Shown here piece by piece: positions 50,657 through 59,462 of a DNA stretch of 64,000 bases. Every line of letters starts with the position of its first letter. The stretch's first letter is position 1. The position numbers and the translations under genes are program-made. Origin of the DNA: an uncultured Lachnospiraceae bacterium (GTDB taxonomy: Bacteria > Bacillota > Clostridia > Lachnospirales > Lachnospiraceae); contig CAJTKA010000012.1 in the NCBI GenBank assembly GCA_910576815.1, forward strand, positions 1 to 64,000. The letters are read 5' to 3'. The notes below the pieces were generated by a model. That model had not been told where the DNA came from. It saw nothing but the letters and a program-made list of their open reading frames with translations, and searched no databases.

Positions 50657-51668
50657 TTAGACAAACTCTGCTCTTAACTTCGCAATCTCATTTTTTGCCC
50701 ACTCCACCGTATCACTGTCCGCATCATTATAATCTGACGCCAGCACATGGATGATCCGTTCCCATGCTTCCACTGCCTCAGTCTTTCGTCCAAGCTTCGC
50801 GTATAAAAAGGCGAGCGAAAAGATTGGATCCAGATAGCGGGGAACAGACGCTGCCTGAAAGGAGTTTTGAAAGCATACAATCGCGCGTTCATATTCGTTC
50901 ATTCTGTTGAATCGTTCCCCCACTTCATACTGGCCCATATTGCTATCCTTCGGTACGGCATTCCATAACTCCACCGCCTGGTCCACATTACCTTTGGCCG
51001 CTTCGATATCACCGAAAAACATTGCTTTTCGATATTCTAATCCTGCCGCAAACGGTGCTGCACCGATCAACTCCTTTGCCCTTTCAAAGTATCTCATGTC
51101 GATCATTGCTTCGATCAGCAATTTACGGAGAACCTCGTTTTCCGGATGTTCTTTTGCATAAGGCTCGCATACCCTGATAAACCAATCGTTTCCACTGCGC
51201 ACGACGTCATCCTGTCCACCCCGCACCATCCTGTACAGCGAAAAGATTTCCGCATCGAGCGGCGCCAGTTTCATAGCTTTTTCCAACGTTCTGACCGCTT
51301 CCAGAAGATCGTCATTTGCCTTTTTGTAATGCAGTTTTGCATACAGTTTCAGAGCGGCAGCATCCTCCGGATCATCCTTCAGGCAGACATCCAACGTATG
51401 TTTTGCATACTGATAACTCTGCTCACTCAGCCTGTCATGCTGCAGCACATAATCGATACGTTTTCGTTCATCCTCATGGTCTACGGAAAACAGATCGTCG
51501 ATCCTGACGCCAAAACTGGCTGCGATTGCAGGCAAAAGTGTAATTAGCTCCTGTCTCCCATTTGCTGACTGCCTGAAAAGATATCCCCAGATATTCCGCG
51601 ACAGCCTCTTGCGTTAAGCCGTTTTCCGCCCGCAGTCTTTTGACCGCACTTCCGAGATTTAAATTCAT
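50657..51668 (-). pseudogene. XRE-family regulator with TPR-like domain, frameshifted
   Basis: ATG at 51668 (GGGAG upstream) begins a good XRE domain: AVKRLRAENGLTQEAVAEYL and GISFQAVSKWETGANY. Near 51540 the frame is lost, and the expected continuation (LLPAIAASFGVRIDDLFSVD) appears one frame over, running as a 292-residue helical-repeat domain to 50657. Intact relatives read YPDITLLP at the junction, so a small deletion of a length not divisible by three is likely. The domain order is like the intact regulator at 33772-34890. Either a pseudogene or an assembly error. Confidence 0.8.
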
Positions 51669-51737
51669 TCTCCCTATCTCCCTTCTTAGAGCCTCCCGTG
51701 TGAAAAACGCCTGCATGAACGTTTCCCTGCCTCTAAG

Positions 51738-51770
51738 TCAGATCATACCTGTACGGTCTGACAAACGCAA
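51738..51770 (-). promoter_or_regulatory. promoter and operator of the frameshifted XRE gene
   Basis: Minus-strand TTGCGT (51765-51770) and TATGAT (51742-51747) are 17 bp apart. GTCAGA (51738-51743) and TCTGAC (51757-51762) form an inverted repeat over the -10 region, a likely autoregulatory operator. A second dyad, ACTCA/TGAGT, lies at 51790-51808. Confidence 0.55.
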
Positions 51771-51879
51771 TAGCTGCGTATTTTAGCTGACTCAACTGAC
51801 AAGTGAGTACCGTATTAGGACAAAATAGAGTCTGAAACCTTCTTGCACATAAAATGGATTATAAAACCCTTTTATCATT

Positions 51880-52641
51880 CTAACGCATCATCGTTTTTAT
51901 CAGCGATATCATATCATCAGCAAATTCTTGACCTTCTCTATTGTCTATCTCCATATCCTTTCCGTCTATATAACTTTGCAATGCATTCGAAATCAGAACA
52001 TGATATTTGGAAGAAAGATGATTGACTCCCCATTCCCCACCCTGCTTTTTTGAAAGAACCAAATCATGTTTGAGAAAAGCTGCCACTCTGCATAAATTTA
52101 AAATGATGTATACCGGATTTTCTATTATTTCTTCTTCTGCTTCGCTAATATCATTCCAAATGCTGTCGATATAATCATTTCTTGGTACATCTGCAAATAT
52201 ATCATTTATTTCTGCCCCATACAGGACAATGCCATAGCTTTTTATCACTTTAAAATGCGCTGCCAGATCCTTATCTGTCCCATTCATTCTTTGAATATAG
52301 TCTGTCGGATTGTCTGCAAACCAATGTTTATGCGCATTTGAAAAATGTAATTCAAACGGGGTCGGGTATACAAAAGGCTTACAATACTTCTGTTTTACAA
52401 TACTCAGTTCAATTCCTTTGCTTGGCGCTAATTGATTAACATCTACGATATAGTTCATAAACTGTAATTTCTGTGTGTCCGTGATACCATCTGTGATCAC
52501 AAAAATCAGATCAATATCACTTATGTTCGCATGAAAACATCCCATAGCCATAGAACCGTGCAGATAAATTCCTATTAACTCCTCACCGAATATTTGCTTG
52601 CTCTGCTCTACAATTTCATCTAATATACTTTGGTATAACAT
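51880..52641 (-). CDS. aminoglycoside nucleotidyltransferase-like protein (AadA/ANT(9) type)
   Basis: A 253-residue nucleotidyltransferase. The N-terminal motif GIYLHGSMAMGCFHANISDIDL matches the GSxxxG...DxD pattern of the ANT(3'')/ANT(9) group; the helical C-terminal domain has NPVYIILNLCRVAAFLKHDLVLSKKQGGEWG, as in AadA. Such enzymes adenylylate streptomycin or spectinomycin, but divergent members may act on other substrates. GGGAGAG precedes ATG. The base composition is clearly more AT-rich than the flanks, which hints at transfer. Confidence 0.8.
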   Translation of the reverse strand: MLYQSILDEIVEQSKQIFGEELIGIYLHGSMAMGCFHANISDIDLIFVITDGITDTQKLQFMNYIVDVNQLAPSKGIELSIVKQKYCKPFVYPTPFELHFSNAHKHWFADNPTDYIQRMNGTDKDLAAHFKVIKSYGIVLYGAEINDIFADVPRNDYIDSIWNDISEAEEEIIENPVYIILNLCRVAAFLKHDLVLSKKQGGEWGVNHLSSKYHVLISNALQSYIDGKDMEIDNREGQEFADDMISLIKTMMR

Positions 52642-52769
52642 GACTCTCTCCCTTCAATTTGTCCTCAATATATATTCAACTAGCATTTCCCAAAAGCTTA
52701 CTCTTAATATAGCACAAAAACAAATCATTTTATCTGCTGAAAACGCTATATCATATTTTCAGTAAAAGG

Positions 52770-52813
52770 GAGCTGTTGTTCCGGTAGATTCATCTACTTT
52801 TGCAACAGCTCCA
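52770..52813 (-). terminator. terminator after the CD3324-family gene
   Basis: GGAGCTGTTG (52770-52779) and CAACAGCTCC (52804-52813) form a perfect 10-bp stem, with GTAGAT/ATCTAC pairing inside. On the minus strand it begins 5 bp after the stop codon and is followed by CTTTTAC. Confidence 0.8.
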
Positions 52814-52817
52814 ACAA

Positions 52818-53087
52818 TTACATAGATTCAACTTGTTTCAATATTCTGTAAATAGAACTTTTCGATAAATAATTTTCCCTTGAAATCACATCAATACTTT
52901 TGCCGGAATGATACTCCTCATATATTTTCTGATTTCTTTTTCTCAATTCCTCTTGTTGTCCCGAAACACTTCCCCATTTTTTACGACTGCTTCGAGATGA
53001 AATATATACATATCCTTCTGGCATAAATTTTCTAATTTCATGCAGCAATTCTTCCGGGAAAATATGATCTGCATTTTCATATTTCAT
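52818..53087 (-). CDS. CD3324 family (Mor-like) DNA-binding protein
   Basis: An 89-residue protein. FPEELLHEIRKFMPEGYVYI begins it; the middle is basic (SSRSSRKKWGSVSG), and the end is a helix-turn-helix (SIDVISRENYLSKSSIYRILKQ). This matches CD3324-family proteins related to the C-terminal domain of Mu Mor activators. GGAG lies about 10 nt before ATG. It is an orphan, AT-rich like the neighbouring nucleotidyltransferase gene, and probably a small regulator from mobile DNA. Confidence 0.82.
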   Translation of the reverse strand: MKYENADHIFPEELLHEIRKFMPEGYVYISSRSSRKKWGSVSGQQEELRKRNQKIYEEYHSGKSIDVISRENYLSKSSIYRILKQVESM

Positions 53088-53264
53088 TCTGAACCGCTCC
53101 TTAATCCTAATTTTGATTAGAATGCGGATTCTGTATCATTCAGTAATGAAATGCGGCGATATTTTTTACGCTCCACACGCATCGCCAATACAAAAACCGC
53201 ATGGAGCTAGAGCAAACGTCTTAATTTCATAATACGAACCTCCCTATGATTTTGATATGCCACC

Positions 53265-53786
53265 TCATAATTTCTTTGAAAAATATAACACCAGATCATC
53301 ATCATTTTGGCACGCTTCATACGGTTCGCATACTTTGTCCTGATACCAGACACCGGAACCGTCCGGTAGGTAGCCGCGCTTCACATACATTCTCTGCGCA
53401 CTTCCATAACCGCTATGGAGTCCGACGCCAAGATATACAATATCTGCATATTTAGCGGCGATTTTTTCCGCGACATCCATTAAACTAGAACCGATTCCTC
53501 TCTTTCGGTATTTCTCTAAAACGCCAAAATCAACAATCTCCGGCCAGCCTTTCCCGCCAAATGCACCCCAGACACTGTCGGGATATATGTTGATATAGCC
53601 CACGGGACTGCCTGCGCATTCCGCAACCAGAGAAATCGCTTTCCCCGCTCTTTGGTCTTCTAATCTTTTATGATATTTGGTAACGGATGCATCCCACCCC
53701 TGTTCGATTTCCGCATCCGTAATAGCCTGTGCGTCCGCCTGCTCCATGTCGCGGATAATGATCTGTTCGTTAGAAAAGTAAACCAA
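53265..53786 (-). CDS. GNAT-family N-acetyltransferase
   Basis: A 173-residue GNAT enzyme: IIIRDMEQADAQAI at the start, GSPVGYINIYPDSVWG, the acetyl-CoA loop VLEKYRKRGIGSSLMDVAE, and GLHSGYGSAQRMYVKRGYLPDGSGV. TTG at 53786 follows AGGAGG by about 8 nt; a GTG and a TTG earlier overlap the ribosome-binding site. Substrate unknown. The 177 bp between this gene and the CD3324 gene hold only a tiny frame after a GGGAGG, which I do not call. Confidence 0.82.
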   Translation of the reverse strand: MVYFSNEQIIIRDMEQADAQAITDAEIEQGWDASVTKYHKRLEDQRAGKAISLVAECAGSPVGYINIYPDSVWGAFGGKGWPEIVDFGVLEKYRKRGIGSSLMDVAEKIAAKYADIVYLGVGLHSGYGSAQRMYVKRGYLPDGSGVWYQDKVCEPYEACQNDDDLVLYFSKKL

Positions 53787-53838
53787 AGACAACACCTCCT
53801 AAATTTTAATCTGCATTTCTTTTAATAATAAGGCAAGA

Positions 53839-54381
53839 TTATAATGAAATCCAATACCTCTTCATAGTACAGCCATCGACATCTATTGCCTTTTCAAAAA
53901 CTCCACCATTAGCAAGTATCACTTTTTCACTGGCTGTATTCTTGACATCACAGGTAATAAGCAGTTTTGGTATTCCTAGTTTTCGTGTATTTTGTATATT
54001 TAAACGAAGCATCTCTTTTGCGTATCCTTTGCCTCGTTCCGAAGGGCGTACAGAATATCCGCAATGACCTCCCCACGTCCCAAGAATAGGATGATTTATA
54101 TGATGACGCAAATCTATTATACCTATTATCTTGTTATCATCTATGCGAACAGCCAAATACATATGTGAAGGAACTGTTGATCCTACCGTTTCACAAGTTT
54201 CTTCACTTTTCCTAAGGATGCAGATTTTTATCCATTCTTCAGCCGACTTACATACATCAAGAGACATACAGCCCGCAAATCGATCCTCCGTACCTGCATC
54301 GCATTCTAAAATTTCACGTCGAAATTCCCATATGTCATCAGCATATTCTATTTGGGGTTCCACCAATACAAGTTGTTCCAT
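53839..54381 (-). CDS. GNAT-family N-acetyltransferase
   Basis: A 180-residue GNAT enzyme with MYLAVRIDDNKIIGIIDLRH (core strand), GGHCGYSVRPSERGKGYAKEMLRL (acetyl-CoA binding) and ASEKVILANGGVFEKA. The order matches the RimJ/RimL-like subgroup. ATG follows GAGGGAAAA. It precedes the other GNAT gene by 53 bp on the same strand; the two are not close in sequence, so not a recent duplication. Confidence 0.84.
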   Translation of the reverse strand: MEQLVLVEPQIEYADDIWEFRREILECDAGTEDRFAGCMSLDVCKSAEEWIKICILRKSEETCETVGSTVPSHMYLAVRIDDNKIIGIIDLRHHINHPILGTWGGHCGYSVRPSERGKGYAKEMLRLNIQNTRKLGIPKLLITCDVKNTASEKVILANGGVFEKAIDVDGCTMKRYWISL

Positions 54382-54405
54382 TTTTCCCTCGTGTTAATTG
54401 ATTTT

Positions 54406-55491
54406 TTAGTAGTTTATTTCCGCAAGTCGCTTCTTTAATAAATACAAAGCCCTGTCCACATCATCCTCCTGCGGATTTACGATCTCCGCCCGATTGGACA
54501 GACCGCAGATCCGCCGCGGCTCGCTCCCGAAATAGACCCTGCGGTTATTGGGACATTTGCACAGTCTTTCGGGAAACTGCTCCCTGAACCACGCAAATAA
54601 TGCACGGTCCTCCTCATAGAAAGCCTCCGCTGCTGCCGTGATATTCTGAAAATGGTTATAATAGATACACAGCATAAAGGATTCCCGATCCGCGTAAAAG
54701 CCGCAGATGTTTTTCCCCTTGCAGGCATATTCGACCTTCCACCTAAAATCCGAGACGATCCCCCTGAGCGGTTTTATCTTTGTTTTACACTTGATACCGC
54801 TCAAACTGTCTTCCAGCCTTTTTACAATCGCAGCGTTTTCTACAGACAGCGTTTTGCAGATATCGTCTACAGTCGGAATCGGCGCATAGGCATTCTTAAA
54901 ATCAAGGCGCAGAAAATTCATCCACTTATACTTGCTGTCAGGCGCTTTGCAAAGATATTCGATGCCTCCCATCATTTGCGGGTATTCGCGATGCGTGATA
55001 AAAACGGTATCACCGTCTTTCTCGACATCAATACCGCATTTTGCCAGCACTTCATAGCGGGCGTCATTATACTGTGATTCATGAATACGCTTCATCTGCC
55101 TTTTCACGTCGGTATACTCTTCTTTGCATATCATTAACGCGCCCGTTTGCGCGTCAATACCTTCACTCACTAAACCAGTGCGATAAAGGTAAAGCGCATA
55201 AAATTGTATCGCCTGCTGAAATGCATTTCTCAGCGTGCTTTCTCTGGCATTTGTTACATGTTCTTTCTCCTTCTTTACCGGTGTCTTCTGCTCTTTTAAC
55301 TTTTCCATATACTCTTCATAAGGCTTGGAAAACACCAGATATTCCTCGGGATTTCGATACATTTCCCGATAAAGGGATAGCATAAATTCATAAAACCGGA
55401 ATTGCCCGCCTTCTTCCTGCTGTTCCGGCATTTCAAAGGGGGCAATCATTTCTATGCAATGTCTGATCGAACGCTGTGCATAAGTTTCCAT
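54406..55491 (-). CDS. hypothetical protein with Cys-containing C-terminus
   Basis: A 361-residue soluble protein that I do not recognise. Residues 1-90 are acidic and helical, about 90-270 mixed. The last 100 residues contain CGFYADRESFMLCIYYNHF and CKCPNNRRVYFGSEPRRICGLSNRAEI, whose Cys spacing suggests a possible metal site. ATG at 55491 lies 9 nt after AAGGTG; a GTG four codons earlier is part of that site. It is followed after 24 bp by the GNAT genes. Confidence 0.6.
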   Translation of the reverse strand: METYAQRSIRHCIEMIAPFEMPEQQEEGGQFRFYEFMLSLYREMYRNPEEYLVFSKPYEEYMEKLKEQKTPVKKEKEHVTNARESTLRNAFQQAIQFYALYLYRTGLVSEGIDAQTGALMICKEEYTDVKRQMKRIHESQYNDARYEVLAKCGIDVEKDGDTVFITHREYPQMMGGIEYLCKAPDSKYKWMNFLRLDFKNAYAPIPTVDDICKTLSVENAAIVKRLEDSLSGIKCKTKIKPLRGIVSDFRWKVEYACKGKNICGFYADRESFMLCIYYNHFQNITAAAEAFYEEDRALFAWFREQFPERLCKCPNNRRVYFGSEPRRICGLSNRAEIVNPQEDDVDRALYLLKKRLAEINY

Positions 55492-55517
55492 GTTCTGTTT
55501 CACCTTATTTCAATACT

Positions 55518-56384
55518 TTATTTTGCATCTTTCTTCTTGATGGGAATCCACATCTCCGCATAATAATTCTCATCAGCCGTCCCATTTTGATAGTTCCTTG
55601 GATCGTCATACATCTCCACACAGTATCCCGCCGCAAACTCATAGTCTGCCTGCGCCGGCAGCCATTCCGAAAACACTTTTACATTCAATGCCTGAAATGT
55701 CTGTACCAACGGTCCTTTACAGGGGAACACCGCCCATGTAAAGGCAGGAATTTGGGTTACTTCCAGTCCCTCCACGAGATCGACCGCCGGATCATAAACA
55801 TCCGCGATCAGATACGTAAACCGATCGTTCCCCATCTGCGGATCGATATTGATGCCGTACATGCCGCAAACGTGCTTCCCGTTCTCCGACGCGCAATGCT
55901 CCTGCCAGAACAGAGGAATATCCTCTTTTGCATTCTGATAACTAAACTCCTTTGATACAGCCAAAACCGAAAAAGCCTCTTTCTTCACAATTCTGTAGTC
56001 CATAGTATACCCGCCTTTCAATGAGATTGTCAATTTCAGCGGTGCGAAATCCTTGATCATTACTTTGTCTTTCCGCACATTGGAGGGAGAATGCCCATGG
56101 AAACGGGTGAACGCTTTCGTAAAGCTGTCAGGTGATTCATAGCCGTATTTCATGGCAAGTTCCATCACGGTATGATTGCTCATCAATAGTTCCTGCCCGG
56201 CAAGCGCCAGTCTGCGGTTCCTGATGTACTCCGTCACGGTGTAGCCGCATAAAATACCGAAGCCCTTGTGAAAATAAAACGGTGAAACATGCACATGCTC
56301 CGCCACATCATACATGGTAATATCCTCCGTGATGTGCTCCTCGATATAGTTGATTGCTTCACTGATCGCTTCCGTCCATTCCAT
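55518..56384 (-). CDS. AraC-family regulator with GyrI-like effector domain
   Basis: A 288-residue regulator in the Rob/SoxS-like arrangement: AraC DNA-binding domain first (residues 1-105; DITMYDVAEHVHVSPFYFHKGFGILCGYTVTEYIRNRRLALAG and MKYGYESPDSFTKAFTRFHGHSP), then a GyrI-type effector-binding domain (about 125-285; MDYRIVKKEAFSVLAVSKEF and YEFAAGYCVEMYDD). Such proteins often sense hydrophobic drugs. ATG at 56384 follows AAAGGAGAG. Immediately downstream is the hypothetical gene at 54406-55491. Confidence 0.88.
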   Translation of the reverse strand: MEWTEAISEAINYIEEHITEDITMYDVAEHVHVSPFYFHKGFGILCGYTVTEYIRNRRLALAGQELLMSNHTVMELAMKYGYESPDSFTKAFTRFHGHSPSNVRKDKVMIKDFAPLKLTISLKGGYTMDYRIVKKEAFSVLAVSKEFSYQNAKEDIPLFWQEHCASENGKHVCGMYGINIDPQMGNDRFTYLIADVYDPAVDLVEGLEVTQIPAFTWAVFPCKGPLVQTFQALNVKVFSEWLPAQADYEFAAGYCVEMYDDPRNYQNGTADENYYAEMWIPIKKKDAK

Positions 56385-56485
56385 GATTACTTCAATCTCT
56401 CCTTTCCGAGATTCGCAACGCGAAGCTCGTCGAGATAATCGCAACGCGATTTTCTCTTTCGCTGTGAACCCAGTATACTATGCAA

Positions 56486-58546
56486 TCATTTCTGCGTCCC
56501 GACATTATTTGCCTGATTTTTTCCGAAAGTGCTTTCCCGATCCGTAAACAGACAGCGAATTGCATTTAATACCGCCAGCACCATCACGCCCACATCCGCA
56601 AAGATTGCCAGATACATATTAGCGATTCCTACGGCTCCCAGCGCCAGGCAGGCAAACTTGACCGCCAGCGCAAACACGATATTCTGATAAACGATACGCA
56701 GGCATTTCCTTGAAATTCTGATGGCCTGCGCAATCTTTAACGGGTCGTCGTCCATCAGTACGATATCTGCCGCCTCAATCGCCGCATCAGACCCCATGGC
56801 ACCCATAGCGATGCCGATATCCGCTCGCGAAAGCACGGGAGCATCATTGATGCCATCGCCCACAAAGGCCAGTTTCGCCTTGGGGGGCTTTGTCTGCAAA
56901 AGCGCTTCCACCTTTTCCACCTTATCGGCAGGTAACAGTTCACTGTAGACTTCATCGATGGCAAGATCAGCCGCCACCTGATCGGCTACTTTCTTTGCAT
57001 CGCCGGTCAACATGATGGTTTTCCCTACGCCTGCCCTCTTTAACGCTGCAATCGCTTCTTTTGCATGGGGCTTAATGATATCGGAAATCACGATATGCCC
57101 CGCGTATTCACCATTGATTCCCATATGAATAATGGTTCCGACATGATGGCAGTCATGATAGGGAATGTTTAAATGTTTCATCAGCTTGTCATTGCCAGCA
57201 GCGATCTCCATACCGTCCACGGTCGCCGTCACACCGTTTCCGCTGATTTCCTGAATATTGGATACGCGGCTCCTGTCAATTTCCTTTCCGTACGCCCGCT
57301 GCAAACTCTTGCTGATGGGATGGGAAGAAGCGCTTTCCGCCAGCGCCGCATACTCGATCAGTTTTTCATCATCTATGCTGGAATGATGAATTGCATTGAC
57401 CTCGAAAACGCCCTTGGTCATGGTTCCTGTTTTATCAAAAACAACACACTTCGTCTTAGAGAGTATCTCCAGATAATTGGAGCCCTTGACCAGCACGCCC
57501 TCTCTGCTCGCGCCGCCGATCCCCGCAAAGAAACTTAAGGGAATACTGATCACCAGCGCGCAGGGGCAGCTGATTACCAAAAAGGTCAATGCCCGATAGA
57601 TCCAGACACCCCAATCCGCAGCCATTCCCAGGAAAAACATTCTCACAAGCGGAGGCAGAAATGCCAGCGCCAATGCCGCATAGCAGACTGCCGGGGTATA
57701 GACTTTGGCAAACTTGGAGATAAAGTCTTCGGATTTCGATTTGCGGGAACTTGCATTTTCCACCAGATCCAGAATCTTGGAAACCGTAGACTCTCCAAAC
57801 TCCTTCGTTGTCTGTATCTTTAGTACGCTCGTCATACTGATGCAACCGCTGATCACCTCATCGCCGACGCCAACCTCCCGCGGCAGGCTCTCTCCCGTCA
57901 GCGCGCTGGTATTTAAGCTGGACACACCCTCGACGACAATTCCGTCGATTGGCACTTTCTCGCCCGGCTGCACAACGATCACACTGCCAATCTCCACCTC
58001 GTCAGGATCAACCTGTTCCAGTTTCCCGTCTGACTCCACATTTGCGTAATCGGGGCGGATGTCCATCAGTTCGCTGATATTGCGGCGGCTCTTGCCTACG
58101 GCATAGCTCTGGAACCACTCCCCGATTTGGTAAAACAACATCACGGCGATGGCTTCCAGATACTCCCCGTTCTCATAGATGGCCAGCGCCATAGCGCCGA
58201 CGGTAGCAACCGTCATCAGGAAACTTTCATCAAAGACGCGGCGGTTTTGGATGCCCTTTGCCGCCTTTTTCAAAATATCATAGCCGATGATCAGGTAATC
58301 TGCCAAGTAACAGGCCAAACGCAGCCACCTTCCCGCAGACGGAAATAAATAGTTGTCAAGCACCGTAAACCGCTCGGCTGAGATAAATTGCAGGACAAAC
58401 AAAATCACGGCAGTAAGCAGAATACGACGCATCATGACACTCTGTTTTTTTGTCAGGCCTTTCTTTCTCCTGCCAATGATATCTAAAACCATGGCGGCCA
58501 TAATAATCACAGCCGCCAACAGTACGCTCACTACTATTTCCTGCAT
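56486..58546 (-). CDS. P1B-type heavy-metal ATPase (Zn/Cd/Pb exporter type)
   Basis: A 686-residue cation ATPase. It has the TGES actuator motif (SALTGESLPREV), the metal-binding CPC in LVISCPCALVIS, the phosphorylation site DKTGTMTKG, the HP pair in SASSHPISKSL and GDGINDAPVLSRADIG. Late membrane segments have Lys (AVKFACL) and FADVGVM, the P1B-2 marks for Zn/Cd/Pb. The usual N-terminal HMA domain is missing; a separate HMA protein is encoded just upstream. ATG at 58546 has GGAG 7 nt upstream. Controlled with the HMA gene by the divergent ArsR promoter region. Confidence 0.92.
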   Translation of the reverse strand: MQEIVVSVLLAAVIIMAAMVLDIIGRRKKGLTKKQSVMMRRILLTAVILFVLQFISAERFTVLDNYLFPSAGRWLRLACYLADYLIIGYDILKKAAKGIQNRRVFDESFLMTVATVGAMALAIYENGEYLEAIAVMLFYQIGEWFQSYAVGKSRRNISELMDIRPDYANVESDGKLEQVDPDEVEIGSVIVVQPGEKVPIDGIVVEGVSSLNTSALTGESLPREVGVGDEVISGCISMTSVLKIQTTKEFGESTVSKILDLVENASSRKSKSEDFISKFAKVYTPAVCYAALALAFLPPLVRMFFLGMAADWGVWIYRALTFLVISCPCALVISIPLSFFAGIGGASREGVLVKGSNYLEILSKTKCVVFDKTGTMTKGVFEVNAIHHSSIDDEKLIEYAALAESASSHPISKSLQRAYGKEIDRSRVSNIQEISGNGVTATVDGMEIAAGNDKLMKHLNIPYHDCHHVGTIIHMGINGEYAGHIVISDIIKPHAKEAIAALKRAGVGKTIMLTGDAKKVADQVAADLAIDEVYSELLPADKVEKVEALLQTKPPKAKLAFVGDGINDAPVLSRADIGIAMGAMGSDAAIEAADIVLMDDDPLKIAQAIRISRKCLRIVYQNIVFALAVKFACLALGAVGIANMYLAIFADVGVMVLAVLNAIRCLFTDRESTFGKNQANNVGTQK

Positions 58547-58640
58547 GGTGAATCTCCTTTTCAATTCTTCTTATCGTTGATCATTGCGGAACCCATCACA
58601 AATTCAATAACTTTTGAGAGTTTCGCAATTAACTGTCTTA

Positions 58641-58859
58641 TTACAGGAAAATCTCGCAGTCCGACTCCACCTTCTTACATGCCTTCAAAACCTCCTGCAT
58701 CACCGTTCCCGGCTCCTGCCCCTCGGCAAACTCCACAATCATCTTCTGTGTCATAAAATTGACTGTCGCACTCTCCACTCCCGCAGTCTTACGGGCCGCT
58801 TCCTCCATCAAATTCGCACAGTTAGCGCAGTCTACCTCGATCTTATAAGTCTTTTTCAT
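58641..58859 (-). CDS. HMA-domain metal-binding protein
   Basis: A 72-residue ferredoxin-like HMA domain: KIEVDCANCANLMEEAARKTAGV with the CxxC metal site, then SATVNFMTQKMIVEF. A further Cys pair (ACKKVESDCEIF) is near the C-terminus. In many ATPases this domain is the N-terminus of the transporter; here it is a separate gene 94 bp upstream of the ATPase. ATG at 58859 lies 8 nt after GGAGG; the ATG two codons earlier is too close. Confidence 0.9.
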   Translation of the reverse strand: MKKTYKIEVDCANCANLMEEAARKTAGVESATVNFMTQKMIVEFAEGQEPGTVMQEVLKACKKVESDCEIFL

Positions 58860-58891
58860 TTTCATATCCTCCTATTTATTTTGATTCAACG

Positions 58892-58950
58892 ATTAAGTAG
58901 TTGTTTAATTGTTATGACTGTAGTATAATACAGAAAAAGAAGAAGGTCAA
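58892..58950. promoter_or_regulatory. overlapping divergent promoters with ArsR-type dyad
   Basis: Plus strand: TTGTTT (58901-58906), 17 bp, TATAAT (58924-58929), for arsR. Minus strand: TTGACC (58945-58950), 17 bp, TATACT (58922-58927), for the HMA/ATPase genes. The two -10 boxes overlap by 4 bp. An AT-rich dyad ATTAA-8-TTAAT (58892-58909) covers the plus -35 and lies just after the minus transcription start, a suitable repressor site. Confidence 0.78.
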
Positions 58951-59074
58951 TACCTCTTTTTCAAAATATGGCAGATAATCGCAAAACGCTGCCACGGCTA
59001 TTAACATGGTACAAATATGCCAAGCTGTGTTTCGCAATCATCAATCATTGAAAAATCAGGAAAGGAACCACACA

Positions 59075-59461
59075 ATGGAAGAAATGAAATTACCGCACCA
59101 CCACGGAGAAGGCCCTAAGACCGCTCTGATCCGGGAGCAGCTCGATCAGATCGACTACTTTCAGGCAGTGGCGGAAGTGTTCAAGCAGCTCGGTGACACC
59201 ACCAGGATCCGCATCTTCTGGCTTTTGTGCCACTGCGAGGAATGTGTCCTCAATATCTCCGCCCTGATGAAAATGTCGAGTCCTGCCGTCTCCCACCATC
59301 TGCGGCCCTTAAAAAACAGCGGCCTGATCGTCAGCCGCCGTGAGGGAAAGGAAGTCTATTACCGCGCCGCAGACACGCAGGAGAGCCGCCTGCTGCACGA
59401 AATGATCGAGCAGGTGATGGAGATCACCTGTCCGCAGCACTGTCAAACAGAAACAAAATAA
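59075..59461 (+). CDS. ArsR/SmtB-family metal-responsive repressor (CadC/ZntR type)
   Basis: A 128-residue winged-helix repressor. VFKQLGDTTRIRIFWLLCHCEECVLNISALMKMSSPAVSHHLRPLKNSGLIVSRREGKEVYY is the classic ArsR core, written here in segments: LGDTTRIRIFWLL, SSPAVSHHLRPLKNSGL and REGKEVYY. Metal ligands are likely in the His-rich start (LPHHHGEG), CHCEEC of the core helix and CPQHC at the end. ATG at 59075 follows AAAGGA by 8 nt. It is divergent from the HMA/ATPase genes and probably derepressed by Zn, Cd or Pb. Confidence 0.9.
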   Translation: MEEMKLPHHHGEGPKTALIREQLDQIDYFQAVAEVFKQLGDTTRIRIFWLLCHCEECVLNISALMKMSSPAVSHHLRPLKNSGLIVSRREGKEVYYRAADTQESRLLHEMIEQVMEITCPQHCQTETK

Positions 59462-59462
59462 A

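Noticed and set aside
53207..53230. Seven-codon frame MKLRRLL after GGGAGG
   Set aside because: Good ribosome-binding site, but too short to support, and the following hairpin is weak. A leader peptide is possible but unproven.
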